A DNA stretch of 48,581 nucleotides. Origin: Comamonadaceae bacterium (GTDB lineage: Bacteria > Pseudomonadota > Gammaproteobacteria > Burkholderiales > Burkholderiaceae_C). How positions within the stretch are numbered: the stretch's first letter is position 1; every line of letters starts with the position of its first letter. The translations under genes and the position numbers were made by a program. The DNA is taken from contig CANFPJ010000009.1 in assembly GCA_947448885.1 (NCBI GenBank), positions 1 through 48,581 on the forward strand, in the 5' to 3' direction. Below the pieces are notes generated by a model. It was not told the origin of the DNA. It made no database searches and worked only from the letters and a program-made list of their open reading frames with translations. Shown one piece after another: positions 1 through 8,100 of the stretch.

Positions 1-1
1 C

Positions 2-733
2 ATTTTGTCGTTCATCGTGTGGGCGCACCACATGTACACGACGGGCATGCCCGTCACAGGTCAACTGTTCTTCATGTACGCAACCATGCTGATTTCGGTG
101 CCCACCGGCGTGAAGGTGTTCAACTGGATTGCCACCATGTGGAAAGGCTCAATGACCTTTGAAACCCCCATGTTGTTTGCGGTGGGCTTCATTTTCGTGT
201 TCACCATGGGTGGCTTCACTGGTTTGATTTTGGCCATGGCCCCCATTGACTTGCAATTGCAAGACGGCTACTACGTGGTGGCCCACTTCCACTACGTGTT
301 GGTGGCGGGTTCCTTGTTCACCATGTTCGCGGGCTACTACTACTGGTCGCCCAAATGGACCGGCGTGATGTACAACGAAACCCGCGGCAAGATCCATTTT
401 TGGTGGACGTTGATCTCTTTCAACGTGACCTTCTTCCCCATGCACTTCTTGGGTTTGGCGGGCATGCCCCGTCGCTATGCCGACTACCCGATGCAGTTTG
501 CTGACTTCAATGCGCTGGCCTCGGTGGGTGCGTTTGCTTTCGGTTTTGCCCAGGTCTACTTCTTCTTGTTTGTGGTGTTGCCCACCATGCGCGGCAAGGG
601 CGAGCCTGCTCCCCAGCGCCCTTGGGAAGCTGCGGAAGGCTTGGAGTGGGAAGTCCCCTCGCCGGCGCCTTTCCACACCTTTGAAACCCCGCCCAAGCTC
701 GATGCCACGGCCACCAAGGTGTTGGCGTTCTGA
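2..733 (+). CDS. ctaD: Cytochrome c oxidase subunit I (aa3 type), 3' part
   Basis: C-terminal 243 residues of the haem-copper oxidase catalytic subunit; the start lies left of the window. Seen: the Cu-B ligand pair in WAHHMYTTG at the very beginning, and VAHFHYVL with the haem a3 and haem a histidines at about residues 98-100. Alternating hydrophobic helices continue to about residue 200, followed by a polar C-terminal tail. In the family this subunit reduces O2 to water and pumps protons in the inner membrane. The genes that follow encode its assembly factors and subunit III, so this is the main aa3 oxidase operon. Subunit II should lie upstream but is outside the window. Reading is open from base 2 to the TGA at 731-733. 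Confidence 0.97.
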   Translation: MLSFIVWAHHMYTTGMPVTGQLFFMYATMLISVPTGVKVFNWIATMWKGSMTFETPMLFAVGFIFVFTMGGFTGLILAMAPIDLQLQDGYYVVAHFHYVLVAGSLFTMFAGYYYWSPKWTGVMYNETRGKIHFWWTLISFNVTFFPMHFLGLAGMPRRYADYPMQFADFNALASVGAFAFGFAQVYFFLFVVLPTMRGKGEPAPQRPWEAAEGLEWEVPSPAPFHTFETPPKLDATATKVLAF

Positions 734-741
734 GAATCGGC

Positions 742-858
742 ATGAGCCCGGACCAAAAAAAGCAAAACCTCAGGCTCGCCTTGATATTGGCGTCGGTGGC
801 TGTGGTTTTCTTTTTGGGGTTTCTGGCCAAGGTCATGTTGATGGGCCGCGCTGCTTAA
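742..858 (+). CDS. Cytochrome oxidase small assembly protein (38 aa)
   Basis: Short ORF between ctaD and ctaG, starting ATG eight bases after the ctaD stop and ending three bases before the ctaG start. The product has a charged N-terminus (MSPDQKKQNLRLA), one hydrophobic helix at about residues 12-30, and a short basic tail ending GRAA. Small single-span proteins at exactly this place are known in Burkholderiales and annotated as cytochrome oxidase small assembly proteins; I assign it by position and shape. Its precise role is not shown by the sequence. Tight spacing on both sides implies cotranscription with the oxidase genes. Confidence 0.82.
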   Translation: MSPDQKKQNLRLALILASVAVVFFLGFLAKVMLMGRAA

Positions 859-861
859 ACC

Positions 862-1458
862 ATGTCACACAACCTGCTTTTGTTGCGCAAGTTGGTGGTG
901 ATTGCCGTCGGCATGTTCGCCTTTGGTTATGCCTTGGTGCCCATGTACAAAGCGATTTGCGAATTCACTGGCGTCAATATTTTGGCCTTGGGTGAAAAAG
1001 AGGCCAAGGGCTCCAACAACGCCAGGGCCACGCTGACCAATACCCAGGTGGACACCAGTCGCACCATCACTGTTGAGTTCGACGCCAATGCCCGTGGCCC
1101 TTGGCAGTTCAAGCCGGCCCAGCGCTCGGTCCAGGTGCACCCCGGTGCCCTGACCACGGTGATGTATGAATTTGAAAACGTGCAAGACCGCACCATGTCG
1201 GCCCAAGCCATTCCCAGCTATGCACCGCGCCAAGCCGCAGCGCACTTCAACAAACTGGAATGTTTTTGCTTCAACCAATACACCTTGGCCCCGGGCGAGA
1301 AAAAACAGTGGCCGGTGGTGTTTGTGGTCGATGGCAAGCTGTCCAAAGATGTGAACACCATCACCTTGTCGTACACCTTTTTTGAGGTGGGTGCCAAAAC
1401 ACCTGCCGCGCCCGTCGCGACCTTGCCCCAGGCGGTCCATGTGGGAGGCGGCGCATGA
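862..1458 (+). CDS. ctaG: Cytochrome c oxidase assembly protein CtaG (Cox11 family)
   Basis: 198 residues, the usual Cox11 length. One N-terminal membrane span at about residues 10-28, then a periplasmic immunoglobulin-like domain. The copper-binding CFCF motif is present in LECFCFNQYTLAPGEK at about residues 132-147. Cox11 delivers Cu(I) to the Cu-B site of subunit I, whose Cu-B ligands are visible in the preceding ctaD. The gene lies three bases after the small assembly ORF, and its TGA overlaps the ATG of the DUF2970 gene (ATGA at 1455), suggesting translational coupling. Confidence 0.96.
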   Translation: MSHNLLLLRKLVVIAVGMFAFGYALVPMYKAICEFTGVNILALGEKEAKGSNNARATLTNTQVDTSRTITVEFDANARGPWQFKPAQRSVQVHPGALTTVMYEFENVQDRTMSAQAIPSYAPRQAAAHFNKLECFCFNQYTLAPGEKKQWPVVFVVDGKLSKDVNTITLSYTFFEVGAKTPAAPVATLPQAVHVGGGA

Positions 1459-1670
1459 GCGACGTGCTGCCAGTCAAACCCGTCAAAAATTCGTTCGGGC
1501 GAGCCATGTTGGCCGTGGCGTGGTCGTTTTTGGGCATCCGCAAAAAAAGCGGCTTTGAAGAGGACCTGGCTCGGGTGTCCCCCTTGCATGTGCTCTTGGT
1601 GGGCTTGCTGTCTGGTTTGTTGTTTGTGATCGGGTTGATCGTCTTGGTCAACTGGGTCGTTGCGAAATAA
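1455..1670 (+). CDS. DUF2970 family small membrane protein
   Basis: 71 residues. The N-terminal half is soluble and basic (SFLGIRKKSGFEEDLARV), followed by one strongly hydrophobic span at about residues 44-68. The pattern matches the DUF2970 family, usually found inside cytochrome oxidase operons of betaproteobacteria; molecular function is unknown. The start overlaps the ctaG stop (ATGA) and the stop lies 15 bases before ctaE, so it is cotranscribed and probably concerns oxidase biogenesis; that is inference from position. Confidence 0.88.
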   Translation: MSDVLPVKPVKNSFGRAMLAVAWSFLGIRKKSGFEEDLARVSPLHVLLVGLLSGLLFVIGLIVLVNWVVAK

Positions 1671-1685
1671 TTAGGAGTCGTTTCA

Positions 1686-2567
1686 ATGAGCGCCAATTCC
1701 CACGGTGGAACCCCTTACTACTTTGTACCCGGCCCATCGCGCCACCCGGCCATGGCTGCGTTGGGTTTGTTTTTTGTCATCTTGGGCGCCGGTCAATGGG
1801 TCAATGGATCCGATTGGGGCAAATATGCCCTGTTGTTTGGCTTGGTGTTTTGGTTGTTTGTGCTCTACCAATGGTTTGGAGAAGCCATCGCCGAAAGTGA
1901 AGGCGGCAGTTATGGCCACAAAGTGGAGCTGTCTTTCCGCTGGAGCATGAGCTGGTTCATCTTCTCTGAAGTGATGTTCTTCGGGGCGTTTTTCTCTGCC
2001 TTGTGGTGGGCGCGCGTGCACTCGGTGCCAATGTTGGGCAATTTGGAGAATGCGCTGTTGTGGCCCGACTTCAAAGCCGTTTGGCCCACCTTGGCCGCTG
2101 GTGCCACGGCTTCGCCAGGGGGGATCATCGAGCCCTTCCAGACCATGACCCCTTTTTGGTTGCCCACCATCAACACCGCCTTGTTGTTGTCCTCTGGCGT
2201 GACCTTGACCATCGCCCATCATGCGCTGCGTGAAAACCACCGCAGCCGCACCATTGCCTTCATGTGGTTGACGGTTTTGTTGGGCATCGTGTTCTTGTTT
2301 GTGCAGGGTTATGAGTACGCCCATGCCTACAGCGATATGAACCTGAAACTCACCTCGGGCGCCTATGGCTCCACCTTTTTCATGCTCACGGGCTTTCACG
2401 GCTTTCACGTGTTTTTGGGCATGTTGATGTTGCTGGTCATCACCTTGCGTTTGCAAAAAGGCCATTTCACGGCCGACAAGCATTTCGGCTTTGAGGGTGC
2501 TGCTTGGTATTGGCACTTTGTGGACGTGGTTTGGCTGGGCTTGTACATCCTGGTCTACTGGATGTGA
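1686..2567 (+). CDS. ctaE: Cytochrome c oxidase subunit III
   Basis: 293 residues with about seven membrane helices. Subunit III hallmarks include the HKVELSFRWSMSWFIFSEVM segment with the conserved Glu, and FFMLTGFHGFHVFLG near residue 235. Subunit III stabilises the catalytic core and protects it against turnover inactivation. A clear Shine-Dalgarno (AGGAG at 1672-1676) precedes the ATG. A strong intrinsic terminator follows at 2591-2614, closing the first part of the oxidase operon before the SURF1-ctaA-ctaB-SCO set. Confidence 0.97.
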   Translation: MSANSHGGTPYYFVPGPSRHPAMAALGLFFVILGAGQWVNGSDWGKYALLFGLVFWLFVLYQWFGEAIAESEGGSYGHKVELSFRWSMSWFIFSEVMFFGAFFSALWWARVHSVPMLGNLENALLWPDFKAVWPTLAAGATASPGGIIEPFQTMTPFWLPTINTALLLSSGVTLTIAHHALRENHRSRTIAFMWLTVLLGIVFLFVQGYEYAHAYSDMNLKLTSGAYGSTFFMLTGFHGFHVFLGMLMLLVITLRLQKGHFTADKHFGFEGAAWYWHFVDVVWLGLYILVYWM

Positions 2568-2590
2568 TGGTCGACCAGCCGTCCTGATGA

Positions 2591-2614
2591 AAGGCCGCAC
2601 CCAGCGGCCTTTTT
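2591..2614 (+). terminator. Intrinsic terminator after ctaE
   Basis: Perfect 8-bp stem AAGGCCGC/GCGGCCTT with loop ACCCA, running into five T residues. It lies 23 bases after the ctaE stop and fits rho-independent termination of the ctaD-ctaE transcript. Confidence 0.88.
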
Positions 2615-2676
2615 CTCACCCAGGCTTCAAGGCTTTTAAATCGCCCATCCACCGATGGTTTGCTGGGGGTGGAGGG

Positions 2677-2898
2677 TCAATGACCCGCGGGAATGCCCGA
2701 AGGTTGGATGTAGCCAAGTTTCCAAGCCAACAACACACACAGGAACAAGACGATGGAAAACCCCACCCGCATGGCCAGGGCCTTCATCATGTTGCTGGTT
2801 TTGGCTTGGCCATTGCGGCCGTCACGCATCATGAAAAACAAAGCAGTGCCCAAACTGCCAAGAATGGCCACAAAGCCCAGGGCGACAATCCATTTCAT
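2677..2898 (-). CDS. Twin transmembrane protein (DUF2909-like), 73 aa
   Basis: Reverse-strand gene inside the oxidase cluster. Two membrane spans, about residues 3-24 and 42-62, joined by a basic loop (RDGRNGQAK), fit the small DUF2909/twin-transmembrane family found beside SURF1 in betaproteobacteria. Function unknown. I chose the ATG at 2898-2896; an in-frame ATG three codons upstream (2907-2905) is also possible. It is head-to-head with SURF1 with only 27 bases between the two starts, so the two promoters must overlap or lie inside the opposing genes. Confidence 0.82.
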   Translation of the reverse strand: MKWIVALGFVAILGSLGTALFFMMRDGRNGQAKTSNMMKALAMRVGFSIVLFLCVLLAWKLGYIQPSGIPAGH

Positions 2899-2925
2899 GC
2901 GCACCATTATCCGCCCAGTCTTCAC

Positions 2926-3714
2926 ATGAGCCTGGCCCCATCTCCTCCAGCGCCCCAACCAGCTTGGCGCACGGTCCGGTGGTGGTTTGTCACGGCCGTG
3001 GCATTGGTCACAGTGGCCGTGACTGCAAGGTTGGGGGTTTGGCAATCCGACAGGGCGCAACACAAAGAAAGCTTGCACCAAATGCAACAGGCGCAAGCCC
3101 TGTTGCCGCCTTTGACCAATGCGGCGTTTGAGGCCCCGGTGGACGCGGCTCAGGGCCTGCATCGCCGCGTCAGCTTGCATGGTGTGTGGCAAGCAGAGCA
3201 CACGGTTTTTTTGCAAAACCGCAGCCAAAATGGGGCGCCGGGTTTTTGGATCCTCACCCCCTTGAAGTTGTCGCCCACCGCGATGGTCTTGGTGCAACGT
3301 GGATGGGCGCCGCGCGACCGGGTATCCAGCGAAGTTTTGCCGCCGATTGAAACACCCCCAGGATCGGTCACCATCGAGGGACGTTGGGTGGCACCTCCCT
3401 CGCGCATGGTCGAATTGGCCCGCGAAGCAGCGGTGCCAGCAATGGGGTCGGCGCCAAGGTCATCGGCCATCAGGCAAAATCTAGATGTGAGCGCATGGGC
3501 AACCGAGTTGAGTTTGCCCATCATGGCCACGGTGTTGCAGACCGGTGCCGCCTCTGAGGGTTTGGCGCGCGATTGGGCACCCGCCCTGTCGGGCGCCGAT
3601 AAAAACCGGGGCTATGCGTTTCAGTGGTTTGCTTTGTCTGGCCTGGTGGCCGTTTTGTTTGTTTGGTTTCAAATCTTTTTGGTCCTGCGCCATGCCCCCC
3701 CAACCCGTCCCTGA
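2926..3714 (+). CDS. SURF1 family cytochrome oxidase biogenesis protein
   Basis: 262 residues with the SURF1 plan: N-terminal span at about residues 18-38, a periplasmic domain, and a C-terminal span at about 235-255. Family motifs include LGVWQSDRAQHK, FLQNRSQNGAPGFWILTPL, VLVQRGW and YAFQWFAL before the last helix. SURF1 assists haem a insertion and early assembly of subunit I. The ATG at 2926 is the first in frame after the divergent twin-membrane gene. The 3' end overlaps the following gene by 23 bases in another frame. Confidence 0.93.
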   Translation: MSLAPSPPAPQPAWRTVRWWFVTAVALVTVAVTARLGVWQSDRAQHKESLHQMQQAQALLPPLTNAAFEAPVDAAQGLHRRVSLHGVWQAEHTVFLQNRSQNGAPGFWILTPLKLSPTAMVLVQRGWAPRDRVSSEVLPPIETPPGSVTIEGRWVAPPSRMVELAREAAVPAMGSAPRSSAIRQNLDVSAWATELSLPIMATVLQTGAASEGLARDWAPALSGADKNRGYAFQWFALSGLVAVLFVWFQIFLVLRHAPPTRP

Positions 3715-4384
3715 CAAACCCCAAGCCTTGGGCTTGACGGTGTACGACCTGCCCCAGCCAGAGGCTGTGGCGCAGGCGGACGGGAACCGCAATTGGTCAG
3801 GGCGCTGGCGCATGTTGGCCTTGCTGTTGGTGTGTGCGTCTCCGGTGATTGCCTCCTATGTCACCTACTACCTCATTCGGCCGGAGGCCCGCCGCAGTTA
3901 TGGCGAGTTGATCGAGCCGCAACGCGACCTGCCCGCCTTGGCCACCACCGATTTGGAGGGTCGAGTGGCTTCCCTCAACGATCTCAAGGGCCAATGGTTG
4001 CTGATCAGCGTGGCCCCGGCCGCTTGTGACGCTGACTGCGAGAAAAACCTGTATTTCCAGCGCCAAATCCATGCCGGCTTGGGCAAAGAGCGTGACAAGG
4101 TGGACCGGGTGTGGCTGATCACCGATGCCACCGAGGTATCCCCTGCTTTGCGCGCCTCGATTCCTGGCTTTTTGAACTTGCGCGTGGACCCGCAAGGTTT
4201 GGGGCAATGGCTGGCGCCGCAAGCGGGTCAGGACTTGTCCGCGCATTTGTACCTGGTCGATCCGATGGGCCGTTGGATGATGCGCTTTCCGCCCCGATTG
4301 GCGGCTGAGAACGCGCCCAAACTCAAGCGCGATTTGGACCGCTTGATCCGTGCTGCCACGTCATGGGACCTGCCCGGGCGTTGA
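3692..4384 (+). CDS. SCO-like thioredoxin-fold membrane protein
   Basis: 230 residues. Cytoplasmic N-terminal segment, one membrane span at about residues 33-52 (WRMLALLLVCASPVIASYVT), then a periplasmic thioredoxin-like domain. It has a CxxxC pair (AACDADCEKN, about residue 112) placed like the Cu site of SCO proteins, but lacks the following proline of CxxxCP, and a distal His ligand is not obvious. Its position between SURF1 and ctaA supports a role in oxidase or haem A biogenesis. I call it SCO-like rather than a proven copper chaperone. The start overlaps the SURF1 end, implying coupled translation. Confidence 0.8.
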   Translation: MPPQPVPDKPQALGLTVYDLPQPEAVAQADGNRNWSGRWRMLALLLVCASPVIASYVTYYLIRPEARRSYGELIEPQRDLPALATTDLEGRVASLNDLKGQWLLISVAPAACDADCEKNLYFQRQIHAGLGKERDKVDRVWLITDATEVSPALRASIPGFLNLRVDPQGLGQWLAPQAGQDLSAHLYLVDPMGRWMMRFPPRLAAENAPKLKRDLDRLIRAATSWDLPGR

Positions 4385-4396
4385 GCCCCCCATGCC

Positions 4397-5563
4397 ATGG
4401 ACGCCACACCTTTGTTTGACCTCAGCCCACTTGCGCAGATGTTGCTGCTCGCCGCTGTGCTGGCCCTGGGCCCGCTGGCTTGGGTGTGGTGGCGCGGTGG
4501 CCCCAAAACCTCGCTCCTTTCCAAACGGCACAGCCTCACGGTGTGGGTGTTGTTCCTGACCTTTGACTTGGTGGTCTTTGGCGCCTTCACCCGATTGACC
4601 GACTCGGGCCTGGGCTGTCCCGATTGGCCGGGTTGTTACGGGCAAGCCAGCCCTTGGGGCGCGCAACAGGCGATTCGCGCCGCTGAAGCTGCGCTGCCCA
4701 GCGGGGCGGTGACCTGGAGCAAGGCGTGGATTGAGATGATCCACCGCTATTTCGCCACAGCGGTGGGCGCCTTGGTGCTCTTTCTGGCTTGTGCGAGCAG
4801 CTGGCGCAGCAAGCCCTCAGGCGTTGGCACGGAGCGGCTGGGCATGGGCTGGGCATGGTTCACCTTGGCGTGGATCGTGTTGCAAGGTGCGTTTGGCGCT
4901 TTGACCGTCACCATGAAATTGTTTCCGCTGATCGTGACGTTGCATTTGATGGGCGGGCTGGTGTTGTTGGCTTTGCTGGCGTGGCAGGTGGGCATGCAGC
5001 GCTTTGCTTTGGGCCTGTCTCGCCCGGTGGAAATCGAGCGCAGCTGGCGCCGGGCCTTGTGGTGGTTGTTGCTGGTGCTGGTGGCGCAAGTGGCGCTGGG
5101 CGGATGGGTCAGCACCAATTACGCGGTTTTGGCTTGCGACACCTTTCCCAAGTGCCAAGCCAGTTGGTGGCCTGAAATGGACTTTGGCGCAGGCTTTGTG
5201 TTGTGGCGAGAACTGGGCATGTCTGCCGACGGAAGTTGGCTGCCCATGCCGGCTTTGGTCGCCATCCACTATGCGCATCGCTTGGGGGCTTATGTGCTGG
5301 CGGTGGCGGTGGCGGGCATGTGCTGGTTGTTGTGGCCGCGGCCCGCGTTGCGCGCTTGGGTCATGGCCTTGGGCGCCTTGTTGTTGTTGCAGGTCGCCAC
5401 GGGCTTGAGCAATGTGGTGTTGGGCTGGCCTTTGCTGGCGGCTTTGTTGCACACCGCTGGCTCGGCTGCCTTGCTCTTGACCTTGGTCGGGTTGTTGCGC
5501 TTGACCGTGCCGGCTGCAAGCGCGCGCGTGCCGTCGGCATCTGCTGCGGGGTGGGCCACATGA
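4397..5563 (+). CDS. ctaA: Haem A synthase (COX15/CtaA family)
   Basis: 388 residues and about eight membrane helices. The conserved haem-ligand histidines can be read in [35 protein letters not shown] and [11 protein letters not shown]. Cysteine pairs occur in [12 protein letters not shown] and LACDTFPKC, as in the Cys-containing CtaA class. The enzyme oxidises the C8 methyl of haem O to make haem A for the aa3 oxidase encoded upstream. The start lies 12 bases after the SCO-like gene. The TGA at 5561-5563 overlaps the ctaB ATG at 5560, indicating coupling with the enzyme that makes its substrate. Confidence 0.95.
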   Translation: MDATPLFDLSPLAQMLLLAAVLALGPLAWVWWRGGPKTSLLSKRHSLTVWVLFLTFDLVVFGAFTRLTDSGLGCPDWPGCYGQASPWGAQQAIRAAEAALPSGAVTWSKAWIEMIHRYFATAVGALVLFLACASSWRSKPSGVGTERLGMGWAWFTLAWIVLQGAFGALTVTMKLFPLIVTLHLMGGLVLLALLAWQVGMQRFALGLSRPVEIERSWRRALWWLLLVLVAQVALGGWVSTNYAVLACDTFPKCQASWWPEMDFGAGFVLWRELGMSADGSWLPMPALVAIHYAHRLGAYVLAVAVAGMCWLLWPRPALRAWVMALGALLLLQVATGLSNVVLGWPLLAALLHTAGSAALLLTLVGLLRLTVPAASARVPSASAAGWAT

Positions 5564-6450
5564 TGGCACCGGTCTTCACCTTTGGCCAGCGTTGGCGCCA
5601 GTTTCAGGCTTTGACCAAGCCGCGGGTGATCCAGTTGATTGTGTTTTGTGCCTTGATCGGCATGGTGCTGGCGGTGCCCGGCGTGCCAAGCTGGGACGAG
5701 GTGCGCTTGGGCGCGGTGGCCTGTTTGGGCATCTGGTTGGTGGCCGGTGCCGCAGCGGCGTTCAATTGCATCGTTGAGCAAAGCATCGATGCGCGCATGC
5801 GCCGCACCGCTTGGCGGCCCACGGCCAAAGGGGAGCTGAGCAACACCCAAACTCTGATCTTTTCAGCGGTCTTGTGCGCGGCGGGATCGTGGCTGCTGTG
5901 GGCGTACGTCAACCCCTTGACGATGTGGCTGACCTTTGCCACCTTTGTGGGCTATGCCGTGGTTTACACCGTGATCCTCAAGCCTTTGACGCCGCAAAAC
6001 ATTGTGATTGGCGGGGCTTCGGGCGCCATGCCGCCGGTGCTGGGCTGGGCCGCGATGACCGGGGACGTGGGCCCCGAGGCATTGATCCTCTTTCTCATCA
6101 TCTTTTTGTGGACGCCCCCGCACTTTTGGGCTTTGGCCTTGTACCGGGTGGAGGACTACCGCAAATCGGGCTTGCCCATGCTGCCCGTGACCCACGGCAA
6201 TGAATTCACCCGCTTGCAAATTTTGCTCTACACCTGGGTGTTGCTGGCCGCTTGTTTGATGCCGTTTGTGTACCGCATGAGCGGTTGGTTTTACTTGGTT
6301 TGTGCGGCCATATTGAGCGTGATGTTTTGCTATTACGGCCATGCCTTGTGGCGCCAGTACTCGGACGAGTTGGCGCGCAAGACGTTTAAATTTTCCCTCA
6401 TCCACCTGAGCTTGTTGTTTGCGGCTTTGTTGATTGACCACTATTTATAG
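5560..6450 (+). CDS. ctaB: Protohaem IX farnesyltransferase (haem O synthase)
   Basis: 296 residues, UbiA superfamily, about nine membrane helices. The prenyl-diphosphate/Mg motif NxxxDxxMxRT appears as [13 protein letters not shown] preceded by NCIVEQ at about residues 71-88; the second conserved loop is [19 protein letters not shown]. It farnesylates haem B to haem O, the substrate of CtaA. I place the start at the ATG overlapping the ctaA stop; the second codon is also ATG. The longer upstream reading frame would lie inside ctaA. The TAG at 6448-6450 is directly followed by the ribosome-binding site of the SCO gene. Confidence 0.95.
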   Translation: MMAPVFTFGQRWRQFQALTKPRVIQLIVFCALIGMVLAVPGVPSWDEVRLGAVACLGIWLVAGAAAAFNCIVEQSIDARMRRTAWRPTAKGELSNTQTLIFSAVLCAAGSWLLWAYVNPLTMWLTFATFVGYAVVYTVILKPLTPQNIVIGGASGAMPPVLGWAAMTGDVGPEALILFLIIFLWTPPHFWALALYRVEDYRKSGLPMLPVTHGNEFTRLQILLYTWVLLAACLMPFVYRMSGWFYLVCAAILSVMFCYYGHALWRQYSDELARKTFKFSLIHLSLLFAALLIDHYL

Positions 6451-6461
6451 GAGGCATGACC

Positions 6462-7061
6462 ATGACCCAGCCAACGAGGCGTTCTTTCATGGCGGGGGCG
6501 CTGCTTGCTGCGGGTGCCTTGAGCGCTTGTGCCCCGGCCAAGCCCAGCTTCAAATCGTTTGACCTCACAGGCGCAGACTACGCACTGGGCTTTGACCTGA
6601 CCGATCACCTGGGCCAGCGCCGCAGCCTGGCGGACTTCAAAGGGCGGGTGGTGCTGGTGTTTTTTGGTTACACCCAGTGCCCCGATGCTTGCCCCACGGC
6701 GATGTTTCAGTTGGCCGAACTCAAGCGCGAGCTGGGTGAGCAGGGCGCCTTGGTGCAAGGTGTTTTCGTCACCTTGGACCCAGAGCGCGACAGCGCTGAG
6801 ATGCTCAAGGCGTATGTGGGCAATTTCGACCCGAGTTTTGTGGCTTTGGTGCCCACGCTGCCAGAACTGGAAGCCGTGATCACGCACTACAAGGTGTACC
6901 GGAAAAAAGTCGCTGGTCCCACCCCCACCAGCTACACCATGGACCACCTCGCCGGCTTTTACATCTACGACCTGCAAGGGCGTTTGCGCTTGTTCAGCCG
7001 ACCCAATATGAGCACGGCGGATTTGCAATTGGACGTCGCCAGCTTGCTCGAAGGCCGTTGA
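6462..7061 (+). CDS. SCO1/SenC family copper chaperone, Tat-type lipoprotein
   Basis: 199 residues. The N-terminus reads TRRSFMAGALLAAGALSAC: a twin-arginine motif followed by a hydrophobic stretch and a lipobox Cys. The mature thioredoxin fold carries the SCO copper site YTQCPDACPT (CxxxCP) and the distal His in MDHLAGFYIYD. SCO proteins metallate Cu-A of subunit II or manage its cysteines. AGGAGG at 6449-6454 is 7 bases before the ATG at 6462 but abuts the earlier ATG at 6456, so 6462 is chosen. Last gene of the oxidase set; a strong hairpin follows at 7092. Confidence 0.93.
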   Translation: MTQPTRRSFMAGALLAAGALSACAPAKPSFKSFDLTGADYALGFDLTDHLGQRRSLADFKGRVVLVFFGYTQCPDACPTAMFQLAELKRELGEQGALVQGVFVTLDPERDSAEMLKAYVGNFDPSFVALVPTLPELEAVITHYKVYRKKVAGPTPTSYTMDHLAGFYIYDLQGRLRLFSRPNMSTADLQLDVASLLEGR

Positions 7062-7091
7062 AGGCATCGGCGCAGAACCTGGCCACCGCAA

Positions 7092-7115
7092 AAAAGCCGC
7101 CCGAAGGCGGCTTTT
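7092..7115. terminator. Bidirectional intrinsic terminator between SCO gene and rpoH
   Basis: Perfect stem AAAAGCCGCC/GGCGGCTTTT (7092-7101 and 7106-7115) with tetraloop CGAA. A and T tracts on both sides let it serve the convergent SCO gene (+) and rpoH (-). Confidence 0.88.
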
Positions 7116-7135
7116 GCGTTCGAGGCCGATGAAGC

Positions 7136-8068
7136 TCAGGCAAACTCGGCCAAGCTGGCTTTCATTTTCTTCATCGCCGCCACTTCGATTTGGCGAATGC
7201 GTTCAGCGCTCACACCATATTCGGCAGCCAGTTCGTGCAAGGTCATGCCGCCCGAACCGTCGTCATTGACTTTGAGCCAACGCTCTTCGACGATGCGCCG
7301 GCTGCGCGCGTCCAAACCCTCAAGCGCCATGGCCAGGCCATCGCTGGACAGCACATCGCGCTGATGCGCTTCCATCACCGCCGTGGGTTCGTGGCGCACA
7401 TCGGTGAGGTAGGCGATGGGGCCAAAGGCCTCTTCGCCATCGTCACCCGGGTTGGGGTCGAGCACCACATCGCCACCGGCCATGCGCGCCTCCATCTCCA
7501 GCACCTCTTCGGGCTTGACATGCAGGCTGTCGGCCACTTGGTTGACCTGTTCAGGGTTCAGGCTTTGGCGGTGTGCATTGGCATCGCTGACCTCTGCGCG
7601 CATGCCTTGCTTCATCGAGCGCAGGTTGAAAAACAGTTTGCGCTGCGCCTTGGTGGTGGCCACCTTGACCATGCGCCAGTTCTTCAAAATGTATTCATGG
7701 ATTTCGGCTTTGATCCAATGCAGGGCATAGCTCACCAAGCGTACCCCTTGCTCGGGGTCAAAGCGCTTGACCGCCTTCATCAGGCCCACATTGCCTTCTT
7801 GAATCAAGTCGGCATGTGGCAGGCCATAGCCCAAGTACTGGCGCGAGATGGACACCACCAAGCGCAGGTGCGAGAGCACCAGTTTGCCGGCAGCTTCCAT
7901 GTCTTGGTTGTCGCGCCATTGGCGGGCAAATTCTTGCTCCTGCTCCAAGGTGAGCATGGGCAAGCGGTTGGCCGCTGATATGTAGGCGTCCAGGTTGCCC
8001 AAAGGTGGAACCAGCGCCCAGGGATTGGCCACGCTGATGGGGCGGCTGCTCAGTGCAAGTTCTGTCAT
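7136..8068 (-). CDS. rpoH: RNA polymerase heat-shock sigma factor (sigma-32)
   Basis: 310 residues, typical RpoH. Region 2 reads LIQEGNVGLMKAVKRFDP; the RpoH-specific box QRKLFFNLRSMK follows; region 4.2 helix-turn-helix is LHELAAEYGVSAERIRQIE near the C-terminus. It directs transcription of chaperone and protease genes. I chose the ATG at 8068-8066, preceded by AGGAG, instead of a longer frame beginning inside the leader. The promoter is overlaid by a near-perfect CIRCE element (8104-8130), so HrcA, encoded at 25317-26330, probably represses rpoH. Confidence 0.97.
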   Translation of the reverse strand: MTELALSSRPISVANPWALVPPLGNLDAYISAANRLPMLTLEQEQEFARQWRDNQDMEAAGKLVLSHLRLVVSISRQYLGYGLPHADLIQEGNVGLMKAVKRFDPEQGVRLVSYALHWIKAEIHEYILKNWRMVKVATTKAQRKLFFNLRSMKQGMRAEVSDANAHRQSLNPEQVNQVADSLHVKPEEVLEMEARMAGGDVVLDPNPGDDGEEAFGPIAYLTDVRHEPTAVMEAHQRDVLSSDGLAMALEGLDARSRRIVEERWLKVNDDGSGGMTLHELAAEYGVSAERIRQIEVAAMKKMKASLAEFA

Positions 8069-8100
8069 GGCATTTCTCCTGAATGGATACTTAGGTGCGA

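Noticed and set aside
1683-2600. Long reverse-strand frame opposite ctaE
   Set aside because: It mirrors the third-position bias of ctaE and has no recognisable domain or start signal.
2491-2925. N-terminal extension of the SURF1 frame into ctaE
   Set aside because: It would cross the ctaE terminator and the reverse-strand twin-membrane gene, and SURF1 proteins start near MSLAPSPP followed by the first span.
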